A stretch of DNA of 64,000 bases from Aradus depressus (taxonomy: Eukaryota > Arthropoda > Insecta > Hemiptera > Aradidae), in the NCBI GenBank assembly GCA_963662175.1, contig OY759215.1, forward strand, positions 45,897,213-45,961,212, read 5' to 3'. Positions 20,107 to 30,480 of this stretch are shown here, one piece after another. The notes under the pieces are model-generated. The model was given only the letters and a program-made list of their open reading frames with translations, ran no database searches and was not told where the DNA came from. The position numbers and the translations under genes are program-made. The first letter of the stretch is position 1. Every line of letters starts with the position of its first letter.

Positions 20107-21150
20107 AAAATAAAGATTGTAGACTAGCATTCCATGTTGCCCTCATCGTCAGACCGTCTACAAAAAACTCATAATTTAGTAAAATAGTGAATCATGTATA
20201 CAATACTAAAAGCTAAAATTAATAAATATAAATCGATAAAATCAATTAACAATCAACACACAATAATGCGATATAAAAAGCTTTAAACAATTGATATGCC
20301 TGATAAAACATAATAATTGAATAAATAAAAGTCCAATAATAAAAAATAAAAACTTCAAAAATTAACAATTTAAAATTTGATGGATGGGGCAGGTACGTTG
20401 TTCCAGTTGATACGTTTTTGACCAAGGCGGGGAACAGAAATAACGTATCTGTCTCATCCATCAAACTTTAAATAGCTAATTTTGAATTTTTTTTTCATAT
20501 TTTATTTTTTGTTTATTGGACAATTTCATTTTATTTATTCATTTACTTTTTGGATGTTTAATTCAATTTTTTTTTTTTTTTTTTCACTATTTATAAATCT
20601 TTATCAGGTATGTTAGGTAATTTTTTAAAGCTTTTTATATAACTTTATTTTTTGTAGCTTGTTTATTGATTTTATTTATTTATATTTATTAATATTAGCT
20701 TTTAGTATTGTATGCATGATTCACTATTGCTTGTTTATTGATTTTATTTATTTATATTTATTAATATTAGCTTTTAGTATTGTATGCATGATTCACTATT
20801 GCTTGTTTATTGATTTTATTTATTTATATTTATTAATATTAGCTTTTAGTATTGTATGCATGATTCACTATTGCTTGTTTATTTATTTTATTTATTTATA
20901 TTTATTAATATTAGCTTTTAGTATTGTATGCATGATTCACTATTGCTTGTTTATTGATTTTATTTATTTATTCACTTCAGTGCATATAACCAATACTTTT
21001 AGTTACTCAATTTGGAAATTAAAATTTTATGCCTGCTTTACATTCTTTTTTACTAGGTAAATGATGTTTTTTGTAGACTGCCTCTTGATGTAGGAAACCT
21101 CGAAAGCAGTTTAGAATATAATATAATCTGTTAGAGATCAGATTACATTT
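20107..21150. mobile_element. Asymmetric foldback (palindromic family 2) with amplified right arm
   Basis: Left arm about 20107-20400, right arm about 20440-21150. They pair through ATTAACAATTTAAAATTTGA / TCAAACTTTAAATAGCTAAT and GATGGATGGGGCAG / CTGTCTCATCCATC. The outer regions show decayed hammerhead-like boxes: reversed CTGACGATGAGG on the left, CTCTTGATGTAGGAAACCTC with GAAAGC on the right. The right arm is longer because one 72-bp block, present once on the left (about 20186-20257), is tandemly repeated on the right. The right edge continues with AGCCTGTGAAA, the start of the family 2 tail, then truncates into a LINE. Confidence 0.7.
20657..20970 (+). repeat. 72-bp tandem repeat, four units plus part
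   Basis: Units start at 20657, 20729, 20801 and 20873, with a partial fifth at 20945. The unit begins GCTTGTTTATTGATTTTATT and contains CTTTTAGTATTGTATGCATG. They are almost identical; unit 4 differs by a single base (GATTTT to TATTTT) near its start. Since 72 is divisible by three, a 133-codon frame runs through it as a hydrophobic 24-residue repeat, but this is a by-product of the array. Confidence 0.92.
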
Positions 21151-21169
21151 TTCTTTTGTAGCCTGTGAA

Positions 21170-21720
21170 AAAGAACGAGATCAGTGTACATAGGTCTGTA
21201 ATTTTCTATACACTTTTTGTGTAGATGGGAACTATTTTGCTGATTTTAGGTGCATCTGGAAAAACACTGTTCTCAAAAACATCATTCTTATTTAGTGGAA
21301 TAAAAATTACATATTGCTTAAATAATTAATTCGAAAACCCAAAATGATCATCACTAGTTTTGGGTTTTAAACTTTTTATTATTCTGAGAAAATCCCTTTC
21401 AGTTATTTTCTGGAGTTTAAATGTAGAGTTGTTTCCTTTGTGTATTTTGAATTGAAAGTAAATTCCGTTCGAATTCCATTTCACAGACTCAATTATATAA
21501 CCATTAAATTTATCAAGATTTTCATCAGTAGACGATTCAATAAAGTTTTCATTTTCAAAGTTAAAAAATAAAATGTTTTAAAATCTGAAACATATTTCTG
21601 TACGCTTTTTTCCATTTTGGGTTTATTGTATTTAACGTAGTATCCAATTGCCTTTTCTTGTTTTTGACATCAGCAGGTACAATAGACTTCTCTGTCTACT
21701 TTTAATAATGAGAATTTTCA
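21170..21720 (-). pseudogene. LINE (CR1/jockey group), N-terminal part of RT
   Basis: One minus-strand frame reads KITERDFLRIIKSLKPKTSD, DHFGFSN, then KNDVFENSVFPDAPKISKIV and PIYTKS. This is the conserved lead-in to the RT domain (xxxVxxxIxxLKxKxSxGxDGIS ... GxFPxxxKxAxVxPIxKKG) of CR1, jockey and related LINEs. Stops interrupt it, and it is cut at 21150-21170 by the foldback. No copy of the palm domain is adjacent. Confidence 0.72.
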
Positions 21721-21739
21721 TTACAGAAAAACAAATATC

Positions 21740-22322
21740 TAAATACTAAATTTAGTATTTACTTGTATTTATACAAGTATTTAATTATGTTCAGAAATTC
21801 AAGAAATGTTTTGTCACGTCATCTTATTTTACTTTATTCCAGTTAATATATTTCAACATACAAATTTAATCATTAGTCTTTTCAATTATGATTCTCTGTT
21901 GTCAGATTTTCTGATTTTTGTATTCATGCTTGGATTCGATATTTAAAGATATCTGCCAGGAGAGTTTTTTGGTTCTGGTATAATTAATAAAAATAATGTT
22001 CCAAGAGTATCTGTTCTCTTTCTTTCAGCTCTGAACATTTACTGGTAACCTTCTGAGTGGCAATTTTTGAAAAAAGGGCTCTCCTCGAACAACAAACATA
22101 AGAAATTTTGAATTTATATACCCCTCCTTCCTTCTCACTGTGACTTTTCATTATCAATATTTCGATGAGGCACCTTTTTTACCCTCTTAGAGTGGGCATA
22201 ACGAAAAATCAATTTGTAGTGTGTCCTCTCATCATGTGAGGAATTTCCATTTCAAATTTCAGACAGTTCATTTAAATATATAGTAAATAGCATCCGCTAT
22301 ATGTAAATAATTAATTAAACTA
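21740..22322. other. Unassigned AT-rich sequence
   Basis: No gene or recognisable repeat. Confidence 0.4.
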
Positions 22323-22421
22323 GGGGCCGTGCGGGCTTGAGCGTAGGGCTTCAGTCACATGCTCTTACCATGGTTGGAGGTTCGAATCCCATCCAGGAGA
22401 GAGTTTTGTTTCGTAGATAAA
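22323..22421 (+). mobile_element. SINE family B, 3'-truncated
   Basis: GGGGCCGTGCGGGCTTGAGC, the canonical B box GGTTCGAATCCCATCC and GAGAGTTTTGTTTCGTAGAT match the 5' half of the 4.9 kb copy. Confidence 0.8.
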
Positions 22422-22639
22422 AGTTAATAAATTAATTATGGGTTCTATTCTCCCATAGATCGATTTCAAAGGCTTGCTAATAGTATCTCTGATAAATTTG
22501 ACTTTTTCATAGACAATATCAATACTATTAAATCAATTGTTTAAAAATGGATATATAGAGCATAATTATACAATAGTTGTATTCAACTCATATATTTATA
22601 ACTTCTAAGTTGAGGAACGCGGACATATTGTGGAAACTT

Positions 22640-23760
22640 GTAATGAATAAATAAAACAAACTTATTTTTGAAATATTGTCTATTCCACTAAAGATATATA
22701 TATATATTGTTACGCCCTGAATAAACCTACTTATACAGAATAATATAAAAAATTCCTTGGTTAAAAATCAAGATCATGAACATAGGGCCTCAGGGTTCTT
22801 TTATTATGACTAGTGAGTGGAAGGTGGCGGACAAAAAATATATAGAAAAACATTGATAATGTATAACAATTATATTTTTTTATTTGTACAAAAAAATATT
22901 AAAAAAATTTTACAAAAAAATATTCCTATCTTTTATTTAGTATTTCGGACCTTTCTTTTTTTTTTATTACAATAACTATTTGACATCTACCTGTTGTGGT
23001 GGTTTTACGATGGTTTAGGATATTTTTTCCATCCTAGGAAAACGCCTTGTGGTCTCCATGCCTCGTCTCTCAGACTTTTCTCCTCGTGCTCCTTGGATCC
23101 AGTGCTATAAGTTGTAGGTAGCCTCCACCTTGACCCACAGTTCAGCTGTAGATGTTCCAGCTTCACTATCCGTCTTCTTCTCTACACCCTCATATAAAAT
23201 GAACTTATCCCTGACCACTGAACTCACATGGAAGAAAAATTGGCTCACCAACAAGTTGTTCCTAGCCAGAACCAAAAAACTCTCGTCTTCCATTTTTTTT
23301 TCATTGCTCTCATGATATCTAAACTCTAATCATCATTTTATAAAAATTTTATTTAAAATTTTGATTATCCAACCTTACAGTTCTTTTATTTTACTTTTTT
23401 TACATATTATAAATTAAAGAGTTCTTTTTTTTTTAATCTAATATTTATCCTTATGTGGTATCGATTGACTTTACTTTTTTATCAATCGATATCACCATTT
23501 TTTTTTTATCAATAAGATTAATTAGTATCAAAAAGATTTACCCCCCCCCTTGATTTTGATATAATACTGTAAATACATGTGGTGGTCAAAACGACACATT
23601 ACAATATATATAACTACCGGTTTCGGCCTTACACCATCGTCAGGTCTAGTTATGAACTGTTCACCTGACGATGGTGTAAGGCCGAAACCGGTAGTTATAT
23701 ATATTTATCTTTAGTGGAATAGACAATATTTAAAAAATAAGTTTGTTTTATTTACTCATA
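22640..23760. mobile_element. Composite palindromic element with 1-kb interior
   Basis: AATAAAACAAACTTATTTTT and ATTGTCTATTCCACTAAAG at 22650-22700 recur inverted at 23708-23756 (CTTTAGTGGAATAGACAAT, AATAAGTTTGTTTTATTT). The interior holds unassigned sequence and a second, inner palindrome at 23603-23704. The phrase TTGTCTATTTCAC-like, here TTGTCTATTCCAC, also opens the foldbacks at 24.56, 38.56 and 45.96 kb, so all belong to one superfamily. A 62-codon minus frame (23105-23293) is unrecognised. Confidence 0.6.
23603..23704. repeat. Palindrome with hammerhead-like core, both strands
   Basis: Arms 23603-23645 and 23663-23704 are perfect inverted copies around a 17-nt loop. Each carries CTGACGA, T, then GGT and GCC around GTAAG, then GAAA, self-complementary CCGG and TA. 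The immediate flanks AC before and GT after could form a two-pair stem I. Confidence 0.75.
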
Positions 23761-24554
23761 TATTTATGTTGTTTTGTTTTTTTCACTTTGGATTTTTTTG
23801 TTTTTTACATTCTTGATTTATTTATTATTTCTAACTATTACCAGTTTTTATTTTATTGTACCCATAATTATTAATATAGTGTTAATTTTATAACCAAATT
23901 GTAGTAATATTTAAGTGTTGTTTATTAAAGTAAATTTTAAATAATTGTTATATTTGTACAAATCAAAATAATTTATTTTACTTTTTGTTTTATTACCATG
24001 TATTTTATGAGGTTATTTTTAAACCATTTTATTTAGTGTATTAATAGGCTTCGCCTGTAGAAATAAATATATATTAGTTGCATAATAGTTAATATGCATC
24101 TCCAAAATAAATAAATAAATAACAAATTCTGTCCAGTTGCTAATCAATACACTGTCTTCATGTTTTATTAGATATATTTCATATTTTTATGTAATATCAC
24201 AAGAATTTATTTCTTGTTTGGTAGACAGATGGAGTGGATTGAACCTGAGATGAATCTAGAACTTCTATTATCCCATCTAAACTTTTAGATACACTGTCTG
24301 ATGGTGTCAGATAATTGTCCAAACTAGTTGTGGTCTAAATAAAGTATATTGTTGGACTGGATAGCTCTGTATTACTTATTTAATATCACAAGTGTTTCTT
24401 AAGTTTCTCTGGGATAATAATGGAAACAACGTGCATTGTGACTAGAAGGAGGGACGTGGAAGTGTCCCGAAATATTGTCAAAAAGAAGACAACTCTGGAA
24501 AATAATATCACATGCTCTAGAGCTATAAAGAATAAAGATTTTTTTTTTTTTTTT
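23761..24554. other. AT-rich, probable element interior or 3' end
   Basis: Contains the mini-hairpin AGGCTTCGCCT at about 24047-24057, followed by GTAGAAATAAATATATA, a form common at LINE 3' ends. No ORF. Confidence 0.35.
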
Positions 24555-24645
24555 AATATTGTCTATTTCACATAATATAATATATTATTTTATATATAAT
24601 ATATAATATGGGAGTACTTTCGGTATTGCTACCATCTTCAGTCAC
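24555..24645 (-). repeat. Single arm of palindromic family 1 with hammerhead-like core
   Basis: ATTGTCTATTTCACATAATA, then, reversed at 24614-24641, CTGAAGA, T, GGTA and TACC around GCAA, GAAA, GTAC; on that strand TC follows GTAC. No second arm lies next to it. A family 1 tail (CACAATACCTCTGCAAAAAA) occurs 0.9 kb away at about 25571-25590. Confidence 0.7.
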
Positions 24646-24688
24646 GACTGAATAACATACTGATAATTTTGACGTGACAACGTCTTAT

Positions 24689-24783
24689 AAATTGGAAGGC
24701 CAGCACCCCATGTTAGAAAACTGCGTTACCTACATATGTTAATTTCGTACCGCGCATGCGCCGAGAGAGAGAGCATCCGCCAC
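24689..24783. repeat. Direct repeat 1 of a pair, with palindromic GCGCATGCGC
   Basis: AGGCCAGCACCCCATGTT, GAAAACTGCGTTAC, CGCGCATGCGCCGAGAGAGA are shared with 25022-25120 in the same orientation and order. CGCGCATGCGCC nearly fits the NRF1/Ewg site YGCGCAYGCGCR. The spacing suggests LTR-like or duplicated termini. Confidence 0.65.
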
Positions 24784-24959
24784 CTTGTGTTATCTCTCAA
24801 CTAATCGAATTGTTAATTGAACTTCACAATTACATTATTGTCCTACATGATGTATAAATGTGAAAATAGCATTGATTTAAATAAACGCTTCATAAAATTG
24901 TTCACCATTCTAAAACTATTTGATCTATGAATTTGAAAATATTTTTATAAAAAAAAAAA

Positions 24960-25018
24960 AAAAAACTCATTGCCATGAGGATTGTAATTTTTTGTGCAAT
25001 AAAAGTTTTATCCTTTTC
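24960..25018 (+). repeat. LINE 3' terminus
   Basis: ACTCATTGCCATGAGGATTG, TAATTTTTTGTGCAATAAAA is found reversed at 47.82-47.88 kb, where it ends in a GATA/TATC-type simple repeat. It lies inside the 24.69/25.02 kb repeat pair. Confidence 0.55.
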
Positions 25019-25021
25019 ATT

Positions 25022-25120
25022 TTATAATTTGGTAGGCCAGCACCCCATGTTCGAAAACTGCGTTACGTTACTTTCGGTAACACGTAACACACGTATCGCG
25101 CATGCGCCGAGAGAGAGAGA
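25022..25120. repeat. Direct repeat 2 of the pair
   Basis: Second copy of the block at 24689-24783, with a longer GA run and an extra TACTTTCGGTAACACGTAAC segment. Confidence 0.65.
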
Positions 25121-26094
25121 GAGAGGGTGAGACAGCTGTTACTACTAAAACAGAATATATATTATAGTACAGCTGTTACTTTCTGTATATACAGACAACC
25201 TAGTTATCCAATATTATTATTAGATATATACAGATTAATAATATTAATAATAAACTCGTTTTTTAACTGTTATGCTTATGAATGTTTTCTTTCTATATTG
25301 TTTTTAAATTGTTTCAAGGTTCAAAAATTGTATTGAAATGATTTGTTATATTTTATTCTTGACACTTTCGCTATCTCGCAACTCAGACATTGTCACGCTC
25401 CTTTCGCCACGCATTGGAGTTGCACGCACCCGATTTTTATACCCATTTATTGGGCACCCAGATCAATTAATAATAATTACACATAGTTTTCATAGATAAG
25501 CCAATAATAAATACATTCTTTTAATAGAATTTATTTTTTAATTATTTTTTTATTTTTTGTTAAGAGTTTCACAATACCTCTGCAAAAAATGTTATAATTT
25601 ATAGGTATACTTGAAGATATCTTTTGAGCTACTGAAATGAAAATTCACTATCATTTAACATGGCCTGTACTGGGACAATAGTAATATCATTATCGAGACA
25701 ATCGTTTCGAGTATTTCCACTGATAAGTGCTTCATAATTATAATAATTACAAATATTTCCGAACTCACTAATGGAGTCATTATATTTCCAAAATGCAGAT
25801 TGAAATTTCCCATTAGGATCACCATTTTGTTAACTAATGCAAAAATGGTTTCAACTGTGTTAAAAACATCACAAGATAATTTTTTTTTTTTTTTTTTAAA
25901 TCTATGAACTCCATTAAAATTATTTATTGAAACTTATAAACAGGAAATTTGATCATTGGGTTGTAAAAATATTCAACAAACTATATTAATGTAGTCATGC
26001 TTCCTGTATCGGTAACCTTGAAGGATGATCAGAATATTTATGCTAAAGAAATTTGAAAAATATTGTTAATTACTTATATTTTGGCAAATATTAT
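25121..26094. other. AT-rich, no gene; family 1 tail at 25571-25596
   Basis: The only recognised item is CACAATACCTCTGCAAAAAA followed by TGTTAT, matching the tails after the foldbacks at 38.7, 46.17 and 58.25 kb. Confidence 0.45.
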
Positions 26095-26240
26095 TTCCTA
26101 TGCTTTACAAAGTATAAGGGAAGTTATGTAATCAGTCATAAATTTAATGTTGAAACGGAATTTCATGTTTCCGACCCCCTGGATTCCAAAGATGATAATA
26201 AAAAGTGGGTGAAATCTCCCGGCAATATTCATCCCCTATT
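26095..26240 (+). repeat. Family C, 5' end
   Basis: AGTATAAGGGAAGTTATGTA, ATCAGTC, then GAAACGGAATTTCATGTTTC, CGACCCCCTGGATTCC match the 38.3 and 40.7 kb copies. Confidence 0.6.
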
Positions 26241-27012
26241 TTGTTATGACTCATTCGCCCACTGGGTAAGAAACATTTGGCGGTAAGGTCTATGATTTCT
26301 TATGGACTTTTTGGGTTGAAGAAGGGTTAATCTATATTCTTTAAAAATAACTTTTTAAAATATCAAATAGTTTCTTTTATCTCTATTTTAATTAAAAGTT
26401 CTAATTTATGAATGCCAACCATGATGTAACTAATTCGAAAAGTTGAGTTAAAGTTTAACCAACAGTAAAATTGGATTTTCACAAAGCGGCTTGGACTGTA
26501 ACTAAAAATGTATCCGGGGATATTCACTGCCGGATTAATTAACTTAATAAAACATCAATTGTACATAAGGAATAATAATATAATACCGAGGGCTTGCGTG
26601 TGGCTGCCGTTAAATAGTGCAATATTACTTTTGTAATTAACAAAATATTAGTTCAAATATGTTTTATCAATAGCCCCCCTTCCTCACCAGCGGTGTAAAT
26701 TTAATATGTAGATTTCAATAACAATAATAATTCAAGAAATAGCAAAACACAAAATTTCGCTCTCCCTCCAAACCCAATTGATTGTTTGGGCTAAAAGTCT
26801 GTAGCTCACCAGGGGCGTAGCCAGGAGTTTGAGCAGGGGGGGGGGGGGGGGGGCAAAGTTAGGCTACAGGAGTGAGGGGTATAGACTCCCGGGGGCACAA
26901 CCCGCAATTTCCGTGGTATTATTAGTATCCGTTATTAATTTGGTAGATTCGGACCCTTAGAAGCCCCCCCTGAGGTAACCACTGACTGTAATACTTAAGC
27001 TGACATTATGTG

Positions 27013-27122
27013 AGCAGCAAAAATGCAAAGCGCAGCAGCAGCAAATGCACGCTGTACTTTTAGAATTAAATGACTCACAGCCAATAGCGTGCATTTGCTG
27101 TTGCTCCGCTTTGCATTTTTAG
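27013..27122. repeat. Inverted repeat rich in CAGCAGCAAATGCACGCT
   Basis: AAAAATGCAAAGCGCAGCAG, CAGCAAATGCACGCT is matched inverted by AGCGTGCATTTGCTGTTGCT, CCGCTTTGCATTTTT. It forms a long imperfect hairpin with a 35-nt loop inside the TIR element. Confidence 0.75.
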
Positions 27123-27208
27123 TACGCATGTAAAATCAGCTTTAAGAATATTAATTAAAACATAAATGACGATTTTGAGCGAGGAAATGAAATGATCGAA
27201 TTCATATA

Positions 27209-27424
27209 GGTTAGGTTAGGTTTTATGACTCATGCCCGGGCTTTAACTACGAGATCATATCGCCTACTACCAGTGCGCTCTTTCGTCACTCTGGTGGACA
27301 TCAGCTCTACTGTCCTAAATTTTGCCTACCCTAAATTTTTATTCATCTAGGGTAGGGGTCTTTAACGAGTACCTGACATCGTACAGGCACGGGACCATCG
27401 CTTAACGTCCCATCCGAAGGACGG
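27209..27424 (-). mobile_element. SINE family A, 5'-truncated, with 13-bp target duplication
   Basis: The (CCTAA)n tail and body are present (reversed: GGTTAGGTTTTATGACTCAT to CCCATCCGAAGGACGG), but the tRNA head is missing. TCGAATTCATATA borders it at 27196-27208 and 27425-27437. A truncated copy with a perfect duplication shows that 5' truncation happened during insertion. Confidence 0.92.
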
Positions 27425-28242
27425 TCGAATTCATATATATTTAAATAAATGTAATATGACTTGTTTTGTACATGTACATTTATGTAACAGCTGATTAAAT
27501 AATCAGACGCACGGGAAATTTGAATATCCTATTGGTAACTTGCAAGCAATCCATTTTTAATAAAAACAATTTTTTTAGTTTATTTAATTTTTATCTTGTT
27601 TTTTTGCCCTGGCTACGCCCCTGGTTCACTTACATAGCGGCTTCTGAAACTTTTATTAGGTTTTTGAGTTGAGTCCTCCCTCTGATCTCCTTTTCTTTTG
27701 CCGATTCTGCAGAAAATTAATAGGTGATGCCGGACTTTTGTGTACTCATTAAATGAATCAACGTCCTTGTATTTCATGAGAAAGGATAGTTTATTATTTG
27801 TCTCAAACTCATGTAAAAAAAAGATATATTTTTTTGGGAGATTTACTGTAGCATAATAAATATATGATTTATGTTAGAGCAGCAAGGGAAGTCGCCCTTC
27901 CTTCCTCCACATCTTGGCTTCCCTTTATATATTTTTTTGAATAAAGACAATGTCATCGATCTTCGATAAAGATTTATCGTGACAAAACTTCTGGCAGGCT
28001 CAGCCAAGATTTTCAAAGCGCTTGATCTTATTTGTTCTCTTTACATTTCCCACCCGAATCGCTTTGAAGCTTGTTATATTATTATTTTACGATTCATAAG
28101 AATATTAGCTAAGTATATTAATTATTAGTGTAAGACAATAAATATTAACTAATGTTATTAGTCTAATTAGAGAATTGTTTCATATAGATATATTGGAAGT
28201 GCTAGGGGTAGACCTAGGGACCTAAACATTCAATGTTCATAT

Positions 28243-28385
28243 CCCTTCCCTGTTAGAGTTCTAAATTTTGTCTATAAGGGTCTTTACTAGCACGGGAACA
28301 TCTCTTTATCTCCCAGGCAAAAAATTTAAGGCCCTCTGTCTTGAGCTCAGTAGACTAGCACGCTCTGAGATATCAGCGCCCTCAG
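28243..28385 (-). mobile_element. SINE family A, strongly shortened
   Basis: TTAGAGTTCTAAATTTTGTC, GGTCTTTACTAGCACGGGA, CTTGAGCTCAGTAGAC and CAGCGCCCTC preserve the order of the family with large deletions. TGTTCATAT at 28234-28242 and 28386-28394 is the likely target duplication. Confidence 0.65.
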
Positions 28386-28499
28386 TGTTCATATACCAAC
28401 ACAACAATTAAACATATAAAACACAACCAAGAGAGAGGCACAAAAGCAAAGAGAAATTAAATTTCGCTAGAAACAAGGTAGCAAGGTAATATTAAAATT

Positions 28500-29250
28500 T
28501 CACGTAAATAATTACATTTATTAAAGTCACAAGACAAGTACGACCTGCGTTTCAATGTCATAACCGTAAACCCATGATTCATCACCTTTTATGGATCCGT
28601 GACAAGAAGTTTTCATCTTTTTCTGAACGATCAATCAGCTCCTGACAAAACTGGACGCGATTGGCTTTTTGGTCGTCTGTCATCAGGCGTGGCACAAATT
28701 TCGCAGCAACGCGATGCATCTTCAATTTTTCTGTCAAAATCTCGTGACAAGATCCAACTGATATCCCACACTCTTCAGCAAGCTCCCTGACGGTCAGACG
28801 TCGATTTGCCCGCACCAGGGTGTTGATTTTGTCGATGTGTGGGTCGTCAGTTGACGTGGAAGGACGTCCAGGACGCTCATCGTCTTCAATCGACTGTCGA
28901 CCACCCTTAAAACGTTCATGCCACTTGAAACATGCCGTACGCTTCATAGCAACATCACTGTAAGCCGTGATGAGCATAGCAAATGTTTCAGTCGCACAGA
29001 TTTTCCAAGTTTAACATAAAATTTCACAGCAAGTCGTTGCTCATTCAGGTCATTCATTCTGAAATCCGACAAACGAAAAAATCGCACTTCACTAAAAACC
29101 GCGTAGCAAATCAACAAATGAAGATATCTGCAAGCGGGAAACAGCGTTACCATCAGCTGATCTGTACAAACCTACCGACACCGAGCGGATTCCCCTGGAA
29201 CCAACTGGGGCCGAAACCGTTCGCGTATATTTTGAACGTACCTCGTATAC
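28500..29250 (-). mobile_element. mariner transposon, 3'-truncated
   Basis: The right edge, read on minus, begins TACGAGGTACGTTCAAAATA and TACGCGAACGG, a typical mariner terminal repeat following TA. A 5' UTR and the transposase start follow. The other end is lost after the first catalytic block, where the sequence becomes unrelated at about 28540. Confidence 0.8.
28545..29110 (-). pseudogene. mariner transposase, N-terminal half
   Basis: Minus strand: NEQRLAVKFYVKLGKS, then AYSDVAMKRTACFKWHERFK, GGRQSIEDDERPGRPSTSTD, NRRLTVRELAEECGISVGSC and an EILTEKLKMHRVAAKFVPRL stretch. These are the two helix-turn-helix domains that bind the terminal repeats, with the GRPS linker between them. After DENFLSRI a frameshift occurs, then GDESWVYGYDIETQ supplies the first catalytic Asp of the D,D34D triad. 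The other two catalytic Asp residues are missing. A family-typical protein is about 345 residues; roughly 180 are left. It closely resembles SETMAR/Hsmar-type transposases. Confidence 0.92.
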
Positions 29251-29353
29251 ATCAACTTATGTACGTAACGAATTATGTTTTTTTATTATTTTTATTTTCT
29301 TATAAAAAATAAAGAATTATTATATGTAAAAACAAATCCAAACGTCTTGGGGT

Positions 29354-29378
29354 GGGGGGGGGGGGGGGGGGGGGGGGG
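29354..29378. repeat. Poly-G run, 25 G
   Basis: Uninterrupted G run preceded by GTCTTGGGGTG; no element border identified around it. Confidence 0.9.
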
Positions 29379-29624
29379 CTTGCTCCTTCTGGATCCCCGC
29401 CTGCTCTTGTAATAGTCATATCTTTAATCTTATGGAAGATCTCCAGATGATGTCAGCAATCAACAAGTTGTTACATTATTCGAAGGCAAGAGTTCATTTG
29501 TTTCCCTGAACAATGTTCTCGTTTCACCACTAACAACGTGCGGTACCTTGGGTTCTACTTAGGCAGCAGACTAACGTGGAACCCCCAAACAAGGCTCAAA
29601 CGACAAGTATTTAACAGACGGTAT

Positions 29625-30416
29625 TAGGGTTGTGCCGGTCCGGGAAAATTCTGTCACAGGTCCAACTGCTCCAGTGACGCCGTTGGAGCAGTGACAATTA
29701 ACCGGTCCAGTGAAAGTCACAGAACCCAATTATCACAAATGAAGGCAAGAATGCTGTTATTTTTAAATCATAACTTTAATAAAAAATGATATTATGTTTA
29801 TTTTATTTTCTTTGGTTATTTTATTTTATGTTCTTTGTTCCATTGTAATAAATTTCTATATTACAACTGAGTGTATATTACTAAGTATTGACCTACCTCT
29901 TATAATTTAATTATAGTTATTGCTACATAATTATAATAATAACACATTTATTTCTAGATATTAATCTAATAATTTATATTACGCCCTCCCTTCTACCTGC
30001 AGTACCAGTACCGGTACTGATATCGGAATAACCGCATGAGGATTGAATTTTTATGTCATAGCATGTTTAATATTCAATATAAGACTCAGTTAAAGGAAAA
30101 TAAAATAATGAAGGAAGGAGGGGATTTTGAAATCGGCGCGTTTTTTCCGCCAAGCGGCATTTTGTTTCGGATTGTCCAGTCACAGATCCTAAAAAAACAG
30201 GAGGGGAAACTGGAAAGTGACGGCGAACTCGATCCGAGTACCGGCACAGCGGAATAGAAGCAGAGATCGTTGAGAAAATCCTCCCTCCCAAGTTCTGTGT
30301 CCACTGCTTCTGCTCCAAACTGTACCGGTAATTTCAAACCAATGGAGCAGGTAGCAACTGCTCCGGCCCGAGATTAGGTGACACGTCACTGCTCCAGCTG
30401 TACCGTCCCACCCCTA
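29625..30416. mobile_element. hAT non-autonomous element in the LINE
   Basis: Left end TAGGGTTGTGCCGGTCC; right end reversed TAGGGGTGGGACGGTAC. The 8-bp duplications GACGGTAT (29617-29624) and GAAGGTAT (30417-30424) differ at one base. Removing it restores the LINE reading order NRRY-TLLRG. Internal inverted wording around TCACTGCTCCAGC / GGAGCAGTGACG forms subterminal repeats. Small frames inside overlap in four phases and look non-coding. Confidence 0.88.
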
Positions 30417-30480
30417 GAAGGTATACTCTTTTGAGAGGGCTAAAATCAAATCATCTAAATTCAAAAATATCTGTTTGTGA

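Larger units (their letters stand above)
26810..27623. mobile_element. TIR element with CAGGGGCGTAGCCAGG ends
   Basis: CAGGGGCGTAGCCAGG at 26810-26825 recurs exactly inverted at 27608-27623. The flanks GCTCAC (26804-26809) and GTTCAC (27624-27629) look like a short target duplication with one mismatch. The interior is non-coding, with an 18-G run (26836-26853), a 100-bp inverted repeat (27013-27122) and a later SINE. Superfamily not assigned; the length without the SINE is about 0.59 kb. Confidence 0.8.
26745..27760 (-). repeat. Family C copy split by a TIR element
   Basis: 26745-26809 carries the reversed CTCTCCCTCCAAACCCAATT block and TTTGGGCTAAAAGTCTGTA. The copy resumes at 27624 with TTCACTTACATAGCGGCTTC, TTTTGAGTTGAGTCCTCCCT. 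The continuous order is seen reversed at 39.2 kb, confirming the join. Confidence 0.65.

Noticed and set aside
20659..21060. 133-codon frame with five hydrophobic repeats, looking like a membrane protein
   Set aside because: It is the translation of a 72-bp noncoding tandem array inside a foldback; unit length divisible by three keeps it open.
27209..27222. GGTTAGGTTAGG as interstitial telomere
   Set aside because: It is the tail of a SINE A copy delimited by a 13-bp duplication, not a telomere relic.
28599..28790. Plus-strand 63-codon frame
   Set aside because: Antisense shadow of the mariner transposase.
30067..30389. Three overlapping minus-strand frames of 66-83 codons
   Set aside because: All lie inside a non-autonomous hAT, in different phases, with no conserved motif.
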